A stretch of DNA of 64,000 bases, taken from positions 22,403,001-22,467,000 of the forward strand of contig NC_090782.1 in assembly GCF_040054535.1 (NCBI RefSeq). The letters run 5' to 3'. Shown in pieces: positions 62,946 to 64,000 of this stretch. The notes below the pieces were generated by a model. It was given only the letters and a program-made list of their open reading frames with translations, was not told where the DNA came from and searched no databases. How positions within the stretch are numbered: the first letter of the stretch is position 1; each line of letters starts with the position of its first letter. This stretch comes from Antennarius striatus (taxonomy: Eukaryota; Chordata; Actinopteri; Lophiiformes; Antennariidae). Position numbers and translations under genes: made by a program.

Positions 62946-64000
62946 GCTTTAGTTTACCGCACATATATTTGAAATCGACACTGGAGGTTTGCCTCTGAGC
63001 CAGCGCTGCACCAAGCTAATCAGACGACGCATCTTTGCATTGACTGCTGCTCAACTTCAGACGCCAGCTCCAACTCCAAATGCCCAGAGAGGTGACATTC
63101 AACACTCCGAGCTTGGAAATTGCCAAAGTACCACAATTAATCTTTTCCCAATCCCATCTCAGTACCAATTACAGATGGCCCCTCCGCATGATAGCAATCC
63201 CGCCTTGCTTTTTACCTGCTAGCAGCTCCGTTAGACTTGGCGCTCAAACCTCGGCGTTCCCATTGAGAGCAAGGTTGTGTTTGGAAAGATCTGATGCCAC
63301 CAAAAATATTTCGCATTTAAATCTGTAGCCCTGGTGAATGAGGAGCTGAGCAAGTCGAAGATGAAGTGGTCAAAAATAAAGAAAAGGAGGAGAAAGCAGA
63401 AAAAGTACAGCAATGAGGCAACTCAGATTATCAGGGAAAAATGGAAGTGTTCACCGGAGAGTATGCATACTGCTTTAATTAAGATGGTTTTAATTAATAA
63501 GGGACAGCAGAGTGAGTTTGAGGCTAACCATGGGAGTGGAAGTAGGAAAATCATCCAAGGTGGGTGGACGAGTGAAGAGCAGCATCTAAAATAAAAGGAA
63601 AACCTGGACAAAGTGGAGATATAGGACAAGATTTTCAAGTGAAAATGCTGCCGCATCTGAATCTAAAGAGGCCAAAAAAAAAAAAAAATCCTAACACACG
63701 TCTTTTATTTCCATTTTTACCAGGAGCTTGCCTTTGTTTCGCTTTTGCCTGCTAGGTAAATGTGTATCTCAGAATTCACCAAGCACAAGAGGTCTCTGTT
63801 CAAATCTGTTCAAAACCCTCCACCGCTGTGTCATATTTATTTCAGCAGCCGAGCAGATAGAGATAGCAGCTTCTGACTACTGTTCAATAATAGATAACCA
63901 ATTCATCCCTGACAAAAAAACCCTCGCAATTTGGGGTTTCCTGCATATGCGACGTAAAGATATATAAGCGAATGAAAGAAGAAGAAAATAACAGAGTCAG
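60370..64000. other. Right-edge non-coding sequence
   Basis: AT-rich, with a purine-rich GGAGGAAG tract at 61405-61490, the 29-base A run at 62914 and short frames only. The 62.98-63.33 kb stretch has a balanced composition with repeated homeobox-like TAAT cores; no gene is seen. Confidence 0.5.
62914..62942. repeat. Poly(A) tract of 29
   Basis: The longest uninterrupted A run in the window. It could be the tail of a retroposed copy, but the left flank shows no recognisable element. Confidence 0.9.

Noticed and set aside
1..64000. CRISPR arrays, operons, phage or bacterial defence systems
   Set aside because: The DNA is vertebrate nuclear sequence; no direct-repeat/spacer array or prokaryotic gene organisation is present.

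Overview
This window looks like teleost fish genomic DNA. The genes have many exons with canonical GT-AG introns, mostly short. Vertebrate-only families occur in a vertebrate order, tRNA-derived SINEs and other repeats of the kind scattered through fish genomes are present, and dinucleotide microsatellites are abundant. I cannot name the species.

Layout. (1) 1-12056, minus strand: dnai3 (wdr63), an axonemal inner-arm dynein intermediate chain; 21 exons reconstruct to 823 codons and the C-terminal end lies beyond the left edge. (2) 12057-14091: a 2-kb divergent promoter region with a perfect RFX X-box on the dnai3 side. (3) 14092-18433, plus strand: mcoln3, a TRPML endolysosomal cation channel; all exons recovered. 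(4) 19322-29487, minus strand: gpsm2-type (LGN/Pins) TPR-GoLoco spindle-orientation protein; 15 exons, complete, tail-to-tail with mcoln3. (5) 29.5-35.4 kb: intergenic, with only low-confidence open frames and two CTCF-like motifs. (6) 35410-39855, minus strand: a fetuin (fetuin-B-like) secreted cystatin-superfamily glycoprotein; 7 exons, complete, with the family's 12 cysteines. (7) 39.9-64 kb: no coding exon I can support; microsatellites, transposon fragments, a GC/CpG-rich block at 42.2-42.5 kb and simple repeats.

The dnai3-mcoln3 head-to-head pair is the same arrangement as on human chromosome 1p22.3, so the left part is an ancient syntenic block. The gpsm2-like and fetuin genes come from other human locations, so the block has been rearranged. 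The genes do not form one pathway: one serves motile cilia, one endolysosomal ion flux, one mitotic spindle/G-alpha-i signalling, and one is a plasma protease inhibitor/mineral-binding type protein.

All exon boundaries were worked out by hand from the sequence: GT-AG sites, matched codon phase and family similarity recalled from memory. Phases close without frameshift in all four genes, which strongly supports the models. I see no prokaryote-like operon, CRISPR, phage or novel gene system. The most interesting items are regulatory and structural: the X-box promoter, overlapping 3' ends, alternative N-termini, changed GoLoco residues and large fold-back microsatellites.
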